DNA from: Alphaproteobacteria bacterium
Lineage (GTDB): Bacteria > Pseudomonadota > Alphaproteobacteria > Rhodospirillales > Rhodospirillaceae
Length of the DNA: 64,000 nt
NCBI GenBank assembly: GCA_030604885.1
Contig: JAUVUZ010000011.1
Span: 36,502 to 100,501 of the forward strand
Direction: 5' to 3'
The notes beneath the pieces are model-generated. The model was given only the letters and a program-made list of their open reading frames with translations. It was not told the DNA's origin and searched no databases. This document shows positions 25,695 to 40,473 of the stretch, piece after piece (position 1 is the first letter of the stretch; each line of letters starts with the position of its first letter). Position numbers and translations under genes: made by a program.

Positions 25695-27259
25695 TCGATC
25701 CCACCGCCGTGGACCTGTCGCGGCTGCAGTTCGCGATGACGGCGCTCTATCACTTCCTCTTCGTCCCCCTCACCCTCGGCCTTTCGCTGCTGCTCGCGAT
25801 CATGGAGTCGGTCTACGTGATGACCGGCCGCGAGGTGTGGAAGGACATGACCAAGTTCTGGGGCAAGCTGTTCGGCATCAACTTCGCCATGGGGGTCGCC
25901 ACCGGCATCACCATGGAGTTCCAGTTCGGCACCAACTGGTCGTACTACTCCCACTACGTCGGCGACATCTTCGGCGCGCCGCTGGCGATCGAGGGGCTGA
26001 TGGCGTTCTTCCTCGAAAGCTCGTTCGTCGGCCTGTTCCTGTTCGGCTGGGACAAGCTCTCCGCCCGCGCGCACCTCCTCACCGCGTGGCTGGTGGCTAT
26101 CGGCTCCAACCTCTCGGCGCTGTGGATCCTCGTCGCCAACGGCTGGATGCAGTATCCGGTGGGCGCGCACTTCAACTTCGAAACCATGCGCATGGAACTG
26201 TCGTCGTTCGCCGAGATCCTGCTCAACCCGGTGGCGCAGGCGAAGTTCGTCCACACCGTCTCGGCCGGGTACGTCACCGGCGCGATGTTCGTGCTCTCGA
26301 TCAGCGCGTGGTATCTGCTGCGCGGGCGGCACGTCGGCTTCGCCAAGCGGTCGTTCATCGTCGCCTCGGCGTTCGGCCTCGCCTCGGCCCTGTCGGTGGT
26401 GGTGCTGGGCGACGAAAGCGGCTACTCGATCACCGAACACCAGAAGATGAAGCTCGCCGCCATCGAGGGGATGTGGGAAACCGAACCGGCGCCCGCCAGC
26501 TTCACCCTGGTCGGCATCCCCGACCAGCAGGCGCAGGAGACCCGCGCGGCGCTCCAGGTGCCGTGGATGCTCGGGCTGATCGCCACCCGCTCCGTCGACA
26601 CCCCGCTGCCCGGCATCAAGGACCTCGTGTCCCACGCCGAAGCCCGCATCGAGAACGGCAAGCGCGCCCTCGTCGCCCTCAAGCGCCTGCGCGCCGACCG
26701 CGACGACGCCGAGGCCCACGCGATCTTCGCCGAAACCCAGGGGGACCTGGGTCACGCGCTGCTGCTGCGCCGCTTTACCGACACGCCGGAAACCGCCGAC
26801 GCCGCCACCGTGCGCAAGGCCGCCCTCAGCACCGTGCCCGACGTGCCGGTGCTGTTCTGGAGCTTCCGCCTGATGGTCGGGCTGGGCTTCTACTTCATCC
26901 TCGCGTTCGGCGCGGCGTTCTGGCTCTCCACCCGCCTCAGCTTCGACCACCCGCGCTTCCTCAAGCTGCTGGTGTGGAGCCTGCCGCTGCCGTGGGTGGC
27001 GGCCGAGCTGGGCTGGATCGTCGCCGAATACGGCCGCCAGCCGTGGGCGATCGCCGACGTGCTGCCCACCTTCCTCGCCGCCTCCAGCCTGTCGGTGGTG
27101 AAGGTCGGCATCACCCTGTTCGGCTTCGTCGCCTTCTACACCGCGCTGCTGGTGGTGGACGTGTTCCTGATGCGCCGCACCGTGCTCGCCGGGCCGGTCA
27201 AGGTCCTCGGCGTCGACGCCGAGCCGGACGCGGCGCACGCCTTCGCCAAGGGAGCCTGA
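25691..27259 (+). CDS. cydA: Cytochrome bd quinol oxidase subunit I
   Basis: A 522-residue polytopic inner-membrane subunit carrying hemes b558, b595 and d. It oxidises quinol and reduces oxygen to water with very high oxygen affinity. Heme ligand His is seen in ALYHFLFVPLTLG; other conserved parts are FGINFAMGVATGITMEFQFG, ESSFVGLFLFGWDKL, the long quinol-binding Q-loop (KDLVSHAEARIENGKRALVA onward, about residues 315-365), and the GRQPWAIADVLPT motif. The long Q-loop and its length place it with the E. coli CydA type rather than the short cyanide-insensitive CioA type. Start overlaps cydP; cydB follows after three bases. Confidence 0.97.
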   Translation: MIDPTAVDLSRLQFAMTALYHFLFVPLTLGLSLLLAIMESVYVMTGREVWKDMTKFWGKLFGINFAMGVATGITMEFQFGTNWSYYSHYVGDIFGAPLAIEGLMAFFLESSFVGLFLFGWDKLSARAHLLTAWLVAIGSNLSALWILVANGWMQYPVGAHFNFETMRMELSSFAEILLNPVAQAKFVHTVSAGYVTGAMFVLSISAWYLLRGRHVGFAKRSFIVASAFGLASALSVVVLGDESGYSITEHQKMKLAAIEGMWETEPAPASFTLVGIPDQQAQETRAALQVPWMLGLIATRSVDTPLPGIKDLVSHAEARIENGKRALVALKRLRADRDDAEAHAIFAETQGDLGHALLLRRFTDTPETADAATVRKAALSTVPDVPVLFWSFRLMVGLGFYFILAFGAAFWLSTRLSFDHPRFLKLLVWSLPLPWVAAELGWIVAEYGRQPWAIADVLPTFLAASSLSVVKVGITLFGFVAFYTALLVVDVFLMRRTVLAGPVKVLGVDAEPDAAHAFAKGA

Positions 27260-27262
27260 ATC

Positions 27263-28405
27263 ATGCTCTACGACGTCATCGACTACCCCACCCTGCGCGT
27301 GTTGTGGTGGGCGCTGCTCGGGGTGCTGCTGATCGGCTTCGCGATCATGGACGGCTTCGATTTGGGCGTGGCCACCCTGCTGCCGTTCGTCGCCCGCACC
27401 GACGCCGAGCGCCGCCGCGCCATCGACAGCATCGGCACGGTGTGGGAGGGCAACCAGGTGTGGCTGATCCTCGGCGCGGGCGCGATCTTCGCCGCATGGC
27501 CGCCGATCTACGCCACCGCGTTCTCGGGCTTCTACATCGCCATGTTCCTGGTGCTGGCGGCGCTGATCCTGCGTCCCGTGGGCTTCGACTTCCGCAACAA
27601 GCTCGCCTCGCCGCGCTGGCGCAGCACGTGGGACGCCGCGCTGTTCGTCGGCGGCGCGGTTCCGGCGCTGGTGTTCGGCGTGGCGGTGGGCAACCTGTTC
27701 GTCGGCGCCCCCTTCACCATCGACGCCGACCAGCGGATCTTCTACGAGGGCACCGGGCTGTTCGAACTCCTCAACCCGTTCGGCCTGCTGGCTGGCGTGG
27801 TGAGCCTGACGATGCTCGCCGCGCACGGCGGCACCTACCTGATCCTCAAGACCGACGGCGAGATCGCCGCCCGCGCCCGCCGCGCGGTGATCGTCTCCGC
27901 CTGCGCCTCGGCGGCGGCGTTCGTGCTCGCCGGGCTGTGGATCGCCTCGGGCATCCCGGGCTACGCGATCACCTCGGCGGTCGACATGGCCGCCCCCTCG
28001 AACCCGCTGCTCAAGACCGTCTCCGTCGCCCCCGGCCAGTGGGCGACCGTCTACGCCCGCATGCCGCTGGCGGCGGCGGCGCCGACCCTCGGCATCGTCG
28101 GCCTGCTGGGAGCGGCGGCGCTCACCGCGCGGCGCGCCGAGGGCTTGGCGTTCATCGCGAGCGGCCTCGGCCTCGCCGGGGTGATCGTCACCGCCGGGGT
28201 GAGCCTGTTCCCGTTCATCATCCCCTCCTCCATCGACCCGGCGGCGAGCCTGACGGTGTGGGATTCCTCGTCGAGCCACCGCACCCTGTTCGTGATGGCG
28301 GTGTGCGCGCTGGTGTTCGTGCCGATCGTCCTCGCCTACACCGGCTGGATCTTCCGCGTTCTGCGCGGCAAGGTTCCGGCCGACGGCGCCCACGGCAGCT
28401 ATTGA
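27263..28405 (+). CDS. cydB: Cytochrome bd quinol oxidase subunit II
   Basis: A 380-residue polytopic membrane protein, partner of CydA in the bd oxidase. Typical features are the N-terminal LRVLWWALLGVLLIGFAIMDGFDLGVATLLPF, TVWEGNQVWLILGAGAIF, LRPVGFDFRNK and a C-terminal SLTVWDSSSSHRTLFVM. Length fits the family. It starts three bases after cydA and is followed by cydX after 16 bases, so cydPABX is one operon for respiration at low oxygen and for tolerance of nitric oxide. Confidence 0.97.
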   Translation: MLYDVIDYPTLRVLWWALLGVLLIGFAIMDGFDLGVATLLPFVARTDAERRRAIDSIGTVWEGNQVWLILGAGAIFAAWPPIYATAFSGFYIAMFLVLAALILRPVGFDFRNKLASPRWRSTWDAALFVGGAVPALVFGVAVGNLFVGAPFTIDADQRIFYEGTGLFELLNPFGLLAGVVSLTMLAAHGGTYLILKTDGEIAARARRAVIVSACASAAAFVLAGLWIASGIPGYAITSAVDMAAPSNPLLKTVSVAPGQWATVYARMPLAAAAPTLGIVGLLGAAALTARRAEGLAFIASGLGLAGVIVTAGVSLFPFIIPSSIDPAASLTVWDSSSSHRTLFVMAVCALVFVPIVLAYTGWIFRVLRGKVPADGAHGSY

Positions 28406-28421
28406 TCGAAAGGACTGCGCG

Positions 28422-28532
28422 ATGTGGTATTTCACCTGGGTTCTCGGCGTCGGCCTCGCCTGCCTGTTCGGCATTCTCAACGCCCTGTGGCTCGACCCGC
28501 ACCTCCCGCCGACTCCGCGGGCGGACGTCTAG
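28422..28532 (+). CDS. cydX: Cytochrome bd small subunit CydX
   Basis: A 36-codon gene directly after cydB. The peptide starts MWYFTWVLGVGLACLFGILN and continues ALWLD, nearly the textbook CydX helix (Trp at 2 and 6, Gly at 9, Asn-Ala-Leu-Trp end), followed by a short proline-containing tail. CydX is needed for assembly or stability of the oxidase. A GAAAGGA ribosome site precedes the ATG. A terminator hairpin follows 20 bases after the stop. Confidence 0.92.
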   Translation: MWYFTWVLGVGLACLFGILNALWLDPHLPPTPRADV

Positions 28533-28550
28533 CGCCCCGCGGCGGACATG

Positions 28551-28583
28551 AAAAAAGGCGGCGCGATGCGCCGCCTTTCCTTT
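28551..28583. terminator. Bidirectional intrinsic terminator
   Basis: Perfect 11-bp stem AAAGGCGGCGC-gat-GCGCCGCCTTT, with T-rich DNA after it on the plus strand and an A run before it that gives T's on the minus strand. It separates the cyd operon from the convergent symporter gene. Confidence 0.85.
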
Positions 28584-28606
28584 TGCCTGCAAGGGTCCGC
28601 GGAGGG

Positions 28607-29881
28607 TCAGACCTCTTCCAGCTCGCCCACCACGTCGCGACCGGCGCCGTAGACGTTCCGGTCCAGCTCGCCTTCCGACTTCGCCACCAGGGTCGCCACC
28701 ATCGCGTCGCCGACGACGTTGAGGCTGGTGCGCGCCATGTCGAGCACGCGGTCGATGCCCGCGATGATCGCCACGCCTTCGAGCGGCAGGCCGACGGTGG
28801 TCAGCACCAGCGACAGCATGATCAGGCCCGCGCCCGGCACGCCCGCGGTGCCGACCGAGGCGAGGGTGGCGGTGAGGATGATCATCATGTAGTCGCCGCC
28901 CGAGAGGCTGACGCCGAACACCTGGGCCACGAACAGCGCGCAGACGCCCTGGTAGAGCGCGGTGCCGTCCATGTTGATGGTGGCGCCGAGCGGCAGCACG
29001 AAGCCCGACACGCCCTCCGACACGCCGAGGTTCTTGCGGGTGCAGGTCATCGTCACCGGCAGGGTGCCCGACGACGAGGTGGTGGTGAACGCCACCGCCG
29101 CCGCCTCGGCGACGCCCTTGAAGAACAGCAGCGGGTTGAGGCCCATGGCCCAGATCGCGCCGCCGTAGACGACGAAGGCGTGGATCAGGCAGCCGACGTA
29201 GACCGCGACGATCACCATGCCGAGCGGCAGCAGCAGGTCGAGACCGTAGGTGCCCGCGGTCCACGCCATCAGCGCGAACACGCCGAACGGCGCGAACCAG
29301 ATCACGATCGCGGTGAGCTTGTAGATCACCTGGGCGAGGGCGTCGAAGCCGTCGCGCACCTTTTCGCCCGCCGTGCCCGACATGTTGATGGCGAGGCCGA
29401 GCAGGATCGCGAACACGATCACCTGCAACACGTTGCCGGTGCTCATCGCCTCGATCGGATTGGTGGGGATCAGCGCCACCAGGGTGTCGATCAGCGACGG
29501 CGGGGCCTTGGGCGCCACCGCCTTGGCGGCCTCCATGCCGACGCCCGCGCCGGGCTGCAACACCGTGCCGAGGACGAGGCCGATGGTGATCGCGACGGCG
29601 GTGGTGACGAGATAGAGACCGATGGTCTTGATGCCGACGCGGCCCATCTTGGCGGGGTCGCGCATCGCGGTCACGCCGCTCACCAGGGACACGAACACCA
29701 ACGGCACGATCAGCATCTTGATGCCCGAGATGAAGGCGGTGCCGATCGGCTTGAGTTTTGCGGCGGCGGGGCCGAAGGCCAGCCCGACGATCAGGCCGAG
29801 CACCAGCCCGGCGAGAATCTTCTGCCACAACGGAATGGCGTTCCAGCGCCCGAACAGCCCGGGCTTGCGGTCTTGAGTCAC
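28607..29881 (-). CDS. Dicarboxylate/amino acid:cation symporter (DctA/GltP family)
   Basis: A 424-residue inner-membrane symporter that brings in C4-dicarboxylates or glutamate/aspartate together with protons or sodium. Signature elements: the serine-rich re-entrant loop TTTSSSGTLPVT, LPLGATINMDGTALYQG, the second loop SVGTAGVPGAGLIML, and DRVLDMARTSLNVVGDA. The substrate-discriminating region (DRVLDMARTSLNV, with Arg at the amino-acid-binding position) favours acidic amino acids or dicarboxylates; I cannot separate these. Start is GTG, supported by a GGAGGA ribosome site. It is convergent with the cyd operon. Confidence 0.93.
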   Translation of the reverse strand: MTQDRKPGLFGRWNAIPLWQKILAGLVLGLIVGLAFGPAAAKLKPIGTAFISGIKMLIVPLVFVSLVSGVTAMRDPAKMGRVGIKTIGLYLVTTAVAITIGLVLGTVLQPGAGVGMEAAKAVAPKAPPSLIDTLVALIPTNPIEAMSTGNVLQVIVFAILLGLAINMSGTAGEKVRDGFDALAQVIYKLTAIVIWFAPFGVFALMAWTAGTYGLDLLLPLGMVIVAVYVGCLIHAFVVYGGAIWAMGLNPLLFFKGVAEAAAVAFTTTSSSGTLPVTMTCTRKNLGVSEGVSGFVLPLGATINMDGTALYQGVCALFVAQVFGVSLSGGDYMMIILTATLASVGTAGVPGAGLIMLSLVLTTVGLPLEGVAIIAGIDRVLDMARTSLNVVGDAMVATLVAKSEGELDRNVYGAGRDVVGELEEV

Positions 29882-29960
29882 GTGTCAGTCCTCCGTTGTC
29901 GGCGGGCGCTGCGCCCCGGCCGACCAGTGTGTACGTTCGAATTCTACTCAGGGATTTATA

Positions 29961-30926
29961 TCAAAGCCACTTCTTACGACGGAAGTAGAGGAAAGGCCCG
30001 ATGGCGGAGAGGAGAACCATGCCGAGCGCCATGGGATAGCCCCAGGGCAGATGCAGCTCGGGCATCACCTCGAAGTTCATGCCGTAGATGCTGGCGATCA
30101 GCATCGGCGGCATGAACACCACCGAGGCGACCGTCAGGATCTTGATGACGTTGTTCTGTTCGATGTTGATCATGCCGAGGGTGGCGTCCAACAGGAACGC
30201 CACCTTGGTGGAGAGAAAGATCGCGTGCTCGGCGATCGAGTTGGCGTCGCGCATCACCGTCTTCATCCGCTGCTTGGTGTCCTTGCGGATGCCGGTCTGC
30301 GCGCCGAGGAACAGCAGCACGCGATTGAGGCCGAGAAGGCTGTCCTTCGCCTTGGTGGCGAGATCCCCGGCGCGGCCGACGCGCTGGAGGATGTCCTTGA
30401 GGTCGCCGCCGCCGCGCACCGCGTCCTTGCGGAAAATGTCGCGCGAGATCTTCTCGAGGTCGGCGGTGGCGTTTTCGAGCACGTCGGCGAGGCGGTCGGC
30501 GATCTGCTCCAGCAACCCCACCATCGCCGCCTCGCCGGTGGCGACGAGGGCGGGCTGGCGCGCCAGGCGGCGCTGGAACATCGCGAACGGCAGCGGCTCG
30601 ACATAGCGCACGGTGATCAGTCGCGAACCGGCGAGGATGAAGGTGACGGCGGCCGCCTCGGGGTCGTCGGTCAGCGCGCGGGAGAGCACCGGCATGGTCA
30701 TCACCAGCGCGCCGCCGTCCTCGTAGAGGCGGCTCGACGCCTCGATCTCCTGCATTTCCTCGTGGCTCGGCAGCTCGACCGAAAGCAGCCGCAGCATCGC
30801 CGCCTCGTCGTCCCGGCTGGGGCTGACGATGTCGATCCAGACGGTCTGCTCCGGCAGAACGTCGAGGACGCCCTCGACCCGCGTGTTTTGCAGGATGCCC
30901 TGATCGAAATGAAACAGCGTCAGCAT
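29961..30926 (-). CDS. corA: CorA-family magnesium/divalent metal channel
   Basis: A 321-residue pentameric channel protein for Mg2+ (in some relatives Co2+, Ni2+ or Zn2+). A long cytoplasmic N-terminal domain with extended helices is followed by two membrane helices near the C-terminus. The GMN selectivity motif is visible (SIYGMNFEVMPELH) after the first helix, and the tail is FRRKKWL, giving the cytoplasmic end. A GGGGGA ribosome site precedes the ATG. It shares direction with the symporter but is separated by 79 bases with its own probable promoter. Confidence 0.95.
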   Translation of the reverse strand: MLTLFHFDQGILQNTRVEGVLDVLPEQTVWIDIVSPSRDDEAAMLRLLSVELPSHEEMQEIEASSRLYEDGGALVMTMPVLSRALTDDPEAAAVTFILAGSRLITVRYVEPLPFAMFQRRLARQPALVATGEAAMVGLLEQIADRLADVLENATADLEKISRDIFRKDAVRGGGDLKDILQRVGRAGDLATKAKDSLLGLNRVLLFLGAQTGIRKDTKQRMKTVMRDANSIAEHAIFLSTKVAFLLDATLGMINIEQNNVIKILTVASVVFMPPMLIASIYGMNFEVMPELHLPWGYPMALGMVLLSAIGPFLYFRRKKWL

Positions 30927-32359
<1,433 letters not shown>

Positions 32360-32476
32360 CGCCAGCGCCGCCATGGGGGGTGGTCCGACGGCGGGTGTGC
32401 CTTCCCGCCCCGGGCCACGGTTATGCGGACCCGGCGCGCCGGGTCCAGGGTCCAAGCCGGAACAGGAGTGCCATCC

Positions 32477-36019
<3,543 letters not shown>

Positions 36020-36044
36020 GCCGCACCGCCGTTCGACCATCCGC

Positions 36045-36073
36045 ACCGGCCCCCGCGAGGGGGCCGGTTTTTT
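36045..36073 (+). terminator. Intrinsic terminator of nifJ
   Basis: Perfect 10-bp stem ACCGGCCCCC-gcga-GGGGGCCGGT followed by a run of six T's, 25 bases after the nifJ stop. Confidence 0.95.
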
Positions 36074-36179
36074 CATGCCTCACGCGGAGGGATCGGATCC
36101 ACGCATACTTTAGATACTTTGATATAAACTATTCAGTGAGTCATGGTTGAGGTAATTCCCGCGAGTTCCGGAGCTGCCC

Positions 36180-37859
36180 ATGCGCAATTTGTCGATCAAG
36201 TGGAAGGTCAACCTCCTCGGCGCGATCCTCGGTGCGGTGGCGATGGCCATCGGAACCGCGGGCCTGTACGGCCTCTGGGTGTTCAACACCCGCACCGACG
36301 AAATGCTCGCCCTCGGGCAGCGCGCGGTGGTCGCCGAGCGTTCCAACGCGCTGATCCTGGCGGTGGTGATGGACAGCCGGGGATTGTACCTGTCGAAGAA
36401 CGCCGAAAGCGTGGAGCGCTTCGCCAAGCCCCTGCTCGCCAACCTCGAAGCCCTCAAGGCCGACGTGGAGCGCTGGAAAAGCCTCACCCCGCCCGAGGCG
36501 CGCGGCGACTTCGACAAGCTCGACGCGGCGGTGGCGGATTTCGTCACCTTCCGTACCGAGACCGTCAAGCGCGCCCGCGAGGGCGGCGGCCCGGCCGCCG
36601 ACGCCTACGGCAACAACGAGCAGAACCGCACCAACCGCCAGGCCCTCAACGCCCAGGTCGAAGGGCGGCGCAAGGTGCTGACCGACCGCATGGCGTCGGT
36701 GAACGCCGAACTCACCGCCTTCGCCACCTCCCTCGCCTATCTCCTGGGCGGCATTCTCCTCGCCGGCGCGGTGACCGGCACCGTGGTGTCGCGCATCATC
36801 GGCGTGCGGATGATCTCGTCGCCGATCCAGGCGATGACCGGCGCGATGCAGGAGCTTGCGGCGGGCAACACCGGGGTGGCGATCCCCGGCCTCGGCAACG
36901 GCGACGAAATCGGCGACATGGCGAAGGCGGTGGAGGTGTTTCGCGCCAACCGCCAGGAGGCCGACCGCCTCACCGCCGAGCAGGAGACCGCGCGCCTCGC
37001 CGCCGAGCGCCGCGCCGCCGCCATGGACGCGATGATCGCCCGCTTCCAGAGCACCGCCGAAACCGCCCTCGACGCCCTCGGCAGCGCGTCCGACGACCTG
37101 GAGGCCACCGCCCACAGCCTGTCCCACACCGCCGAGACCGCCAGCCACCGCTCCACCGCCGTGGCCGCCGCCACCGAGGAAGCCTCCACCAACGTGCAGA
37201 CGGTCGCCTCGGCGGCGGAGGAACTGTCCGCCGCGATCCAGGAAATCGCGCGCCAGGTGTCGCAGTCGAGCGAACTCTCCGCCACCGCCCGCAGCGAAAT
37301 GGGCCGCGCCCGCGAAACCATGGCGGCGCTGGCCCTCGCCTCGGGCAAGATCGGCGACGTCGTCGGCCTGATCACCGACATCGCCAGCCAGACCAATCTC
37401 CTCGCCTTGAACGCCACCATCGAGGCGGCGCGCGCGGGCGAAATGGGCAAGGGCTTCGCGGTGGTCGCCGGAGAGGTGAAGACCCTCGCCAACCAGACCG
37501 CCAAGGCCACCGACGAAATCCAGGGCCAGATCACCGCGGTGCAAACCTCGGTGCGGGACGCGGAAACCGCGATCGCGGGCATCGCCCGGCACATGGACCA
37601 GATCGGCGAGATTTCCGCCGCCATCGCCTCGGCGGTGGAGGAGCAAAGCTCGGCCACCGACGAGATCGCCCGCAACATCCAACAGGCGGCGGCGGGCACC
37701 CAGGAGGCGGCGGACGGCATCGCCGGGGTCAACCAGGCGGCCACCGAAACCGGCGACACCTCGCGCCTGGTGCTCCAGTCGGCGCAGACGATGGCGCGCG
37801 AGACCGGCACCCTGCGCGCGCGGATCTTCGAATTCCTGAAGGAGGTACGGGCCGCCTGA
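36180..37859 (+). CDS. Methyl-accepting chemotaxis protein
   Basis: A 559-residue chemoreceptor. One membrane helix at about residues 8-32, a periplasmic sensor of about 150 residues predicted to be a four-helix bundle, a second helix near 183-207, a HAMP segment, then the long cytoplasmic signalling coiled coil. The kinase-contact hairpin is typical ([20 protein letters not shown], then [20 protein letters not shown]). The ligand is not predictable. GGAG precedes the ATG. The 100 bases before it include an AT-rich pocket (36108-36135) that probably holds the promoter. A second receptor gene follows, separated by an inverted repeat. Confidence 0.93.
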   Translation: MRNLSIKWKVNLLGAILGAVAMAIGTAGLYGLWVFNTRTDEMLALGQRAVVAERSNALILAVVMDSRGLYLSKNAESVERFAKPLLANLEALKADVERWKSLTPPEARGDFDKLDAAVADFVTFRTETVKRAREGGGPAADAYGNNEQNRTNRQALNAQVEGRRKVLTDRMASVNAELTAFATSLAYLLGGILLAGAVTGTVVSRIIGVRMISSPIQAMTGAMQELAAGNTGVAIPGLGNGDEIGDMAKAVEVFRANRQEADRLTAEQETARLAAERRAAAMDAMIARFQSTAETALDALGSASDDLEATAHSLSHTAETASHRSTAVAAATEEASTNVQTVASAAEELSAAIQEIARQVSQSSELSATARSEMGRARETMAALALASGKIGDVVGLITDIASQTNLLALNATIEAARAGEMGKGFAVVAGEVKTLANQTAKATDEIQGQITAVQTSVRDAETAIAGIARHMDQIGEISAAIASAVEEQSSATDEIARNIQQAAAGTQEAADGIAGVNQAATETGDTSRLVLQSAQTMARETGTLRARIFEFLKEVRAA

Positions 37860-37887
37860 AACCTCGGGTGTAAAAACGCAAATCCAC

Positions 37888-37930
37888 GCGTTTGCACGGC
37901 ATCTTGAATGAACTTTATCCGTGCAAACGC
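37888..37930. repeat. 12-bp inverted repeat between two chemoreceptor genes
   Basis: GCGTTTGCACGG (37888-37899) and its exact reverse complement CCGTGCAAACGC (37919-37930) are separated by 19 bases. The word AACGCAAA occurs at 37875-37882 and again at 37927-37934. There is no T run on the plus strand. It could be a terminator-like RNA hairpin for the first receptor or an operator for the second. Confidence 0.7.
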
Positions 37931-38022
37931 AAAAGGCGATGGGTAATCTGGCATCTCCACCATCGGGCGCAGCCGCGCCTGGGCGTGCCCGTGCAATGCG
38001 GGCGTCCTCAACGGGGATTGTC

Positions 38023-40473
38023 ATGGCCGAACCCAAAGCCGCCATCGTCTGGAGCGCCGCCTTCGACATCGGCGTTCCCGAACTCGACGCCGACCACCGC
38101 AAGCTCGTGGATGCCGTCAACCGCATCGACGCCGCCGTCGACGGCGACGCCGAGTTCGACAGGGCGGTGGCGGCGTTCGACTCCCTGCTGCGCGCCCACC
38201 TCGCCCGCGAGGCCGAGCGCCTCCAGTCCCCGGCGGAAGTCGACGCCGGGCGCATCGCCGCGATCCTCGACCGTGCCCGCGCCGACGCCGAAAGCGGCGA
38301 ACGCCGGATTCCCGCGCCGGTGCTGCGCGACCTGCTGCGCCAATGGCTGCTCGACCACATCCTGGTGCGCAACGTCCGCGCGCGGGACCGGATGATCGCC
38401 GCCGGGCGCCTCTCCATCGCGACGGAGCGCCCCCCGGTGCTGTCGCGCCTGCGGATCGGCCGCCGCGTCTGGCTGATGGCGCTGGCGCCGCTGGTGCTGC
38501 TCGCCGCGATGGCGGGCGAAATCGTCTACGAACGCTTCCACGCGGCGGCGGCCCTGGAACGCGTGGTGATTCTGACGCAAACCGCCGCGTCGGTCGGCGA
38601 CGCGGTCCACGCGCTGCAAAAGGAGCGCGGCGCCTCCGCGGGCTTCCTCAACAGCCAGGGGCGGCAGTTCGCCCCCGAGATGCGCGCCTTCCGGCAGGAG
38701 AGCGACGCCGCCCTCGCCGCCTTCTCCGCCGCCGCGGCCGACGCCGCCGCCCTCGGCCTCGCCGAGCGCACCGGCGCGGCGCGGCGCGCGCTTGCCGACC
38801 TCAACGGGCTGCGCACCCGCGTCGACGGCTTCGCGATCCCCGCCCCCGAGCAGATCGCCGCCTACAGCGCCACGATCCACGCGATGCTGGCGATGATCGA
38901 CGGCATCGCCGACCTCTGCCCCGACGACAAGCTCACCGCCGACCTCGCCGCCTTCTCGGTGTTCCTCCACGGCAAGGACCTGGCGGGACTGGAGCGGGCG
39001 CGCGGCGCCGCCGGATTCGCGGCGGGGCGTTTCGGCGCCGCCCTCTATCGCGACTTCTTCTCCATCGGCGGCCAGCAGAGCGCCAACTTCCGCATCGCGC
39101 AGCGGATGCTCTCGCCCGCCATGGCCGACGTGGTGGCGGCGGCGCTGCAAAGCCCGGCGGAGCGGCGGGTGGCCGAACTCCGCGAGGTTGCCGCCGCGTC
39201 GCAGGACACCGGCGATCTCAAGGGCATTGCCGGGCCGGAGTGGTTCGCCGCCGCCAGCGCCCGCATCGAAACCCTGAAGGGCGCGGAAAACCGCCTCGCG
39301 ACGATGATCGCCGCGTCCGCCGACGCCAAGGCCGCCGACGCTCGCGCCCTGGCGTTCGGCGTGAGCGGCGGGCTGGCGGCGCTGATCCTCGTCGTGGGCG
39401 CGCTGGCGGTGGCGATCAGCGGCTCGATCACCCGGCCGATGGAACGCCTGCGCGCCGCCATCGCCACCTTGAGCGGCGGCGACGCCACGGCGCCGATCTC
39501 GGGCCAGACCCGCGCCGACGAGATCGGCGTGATCGCCCGCGCGGTGGAGGCGTTCCGTCAGAACCTCCTCGCCGCCGCCCTCGCCGACGCCGAGACCGCC
39601 GCCGACGGTGCCCTGGAGCGCCACCGCGCGGCGGCCCGCCAGCGCATCACCGAACGCTTCCGCGGCGACGTGGAGGCCTTCCTCGCCGCCCTCTCCGGCG
39701 CGGCGGGCGACTTGCGCACCGCCGCCTCGGGCATGGCGACCACCAGCAGCGAGGGGCACCGCCAGGCCGCCCACGTCGCCGACGCGGCGGTGGAGGCCTC
39801 GCGCTCGGTGGACGCGGTGGCCGCCGCGTCGGAGGAACTCGCCGCCTCGATCGCCGAGATCGCCCGGCAGGTGACCCGCGCGGCGGAAATCAGCCGCAAC
39901 GTCGCCGACAGCTCGGACTCCGCCCATCAGGCGATCACCGTTCTCTCCGACAGCGCCACCCGGATCGGCGACGTGGTCGGCCTGATCACCGACATCGCCA
40001 GCCAGACCAACCTCCTCGCCCTCAACGCCACCATCGAGGCGGCGCGCGCGGGCGACATGGGCAAGGGCTTCGCGGTGGTGGCGGGCGAGGTCAAGGCCCT
40101 CTCCGGCCAGACCGAACGCGCCACCGGCGAAATCGCCGGGCAGGTTTCGGCGGTGCAGGGCGCCACCCGGCAGGTGATCGCGGCGATCGACGGGGTGACC
40201 CGCAACATCGTCGAGATGAGCGAAATCTCCGGCATGATCGCGGGCGCCATCGAGGAACAGCGCGCCGCCACCGAGGAGATCAGCCACAGCGTGCTCAACG
40301 CCGCCGGGGGCGCCCGCGACGTGACCGCCAACATCGCGGGCGTGGCCGAGGCCAACGACCGCATCGGCGGCATGTCGCAGACGGTCTCGGGCGCCGCCGA
40401 CGAAATGGCCGGCCGCACCCGCGCCCTGCGCGACCAGGTGGAAGCCTTCCTGCGCGATTTCGCCGCCGCCTAG
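38023..40473 (+). CDS. Chemoreceptor with degenerate hemerythrin, NIT, HAMP and MCP domains
   Basis: An 816-residue receptor with an unusual layout. Residues about 8-125 follow the bacteriohemerythrin pattern ([48 protein letters not shown]): His25, His59, Glu63 and His112 occupy ligand positions, but the usual His-x3-His pair is absent and the final Asp is Asn117, so a normal di-iron centre is unlikely. A membrane helix (149-168) follows, then a NIT-type sensor domain ([18 protein letters not shown]), associated in other proteins with nitrate/nitrite sensing, a second helix near 445-465, HAMP, and a full methyl-accepting signalling domain ([20 protein letters not shown]). ATG 38023 starts just before the hemerythrin-like part. 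Confidence 0.87.
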   Translation: MAEPKAAIVWSAAFDIGVPELDADHRKLVDAVNRIDAAVDGDAEFDRAVAAFDSLLRAHLAREAERLQSPAEVDAGRIAAILDRARADAESGERRIPAPVLRDLLRQWLLDHILVRNVRARDRMIAAGRLSIATERPPVLSRLRIGRRVWLMALAPLVLLAAMAGEIVYERFHAAAALERVVILTQTAASVGDAVHALQKERGASAGFLNSQGRQFAPEMRAFRQESDAALAAFSAAAADAAALGLAERTGAARRALADLNGLRTRVDGFAIPAPEQIAAYSATIHAMLAMIDGIADLCPDDKLTADLAAFSVFLHGKDLAGLERARGAAGFAAGRFGAALYRDFFSIGGQQSANFRIAQRMLSPAMADVVAAALQSPAERRVAELREVAAASQDTGDLKGIAGPEWFAAASARIETLKGAENRLATMIAASADAKAADARALAFGVSGGLAALILVVGALAVAISGSITRPMERLRAAIATLSGGDATAPISGQTRADEIGVIARAVEAFRQNLLAAALADAETAADGALERHRAAARQRITERFRGDVEAFLAALSGAAGDLRTAASGMATTSSEGHRQAAHVADAAVEASRSVDAVAAASEELAASIAEIARQVTRAAEISRNVADSSDSAHQAITVLSDSATRIGDVVGLITDIASQTNLLALNATIEAARAGDMGKGFAVVAGEVKALSGQTERATGEIAGQVSAVQGATRQVIAAIDGVTRNIVEMSEISGMIAGAIEEQRAATEEISHSVLNAAGGARDVTANIAGVAEANDRIGGMSQTVSGAADEMAGRTRALRDQVEAFLRDFAAA

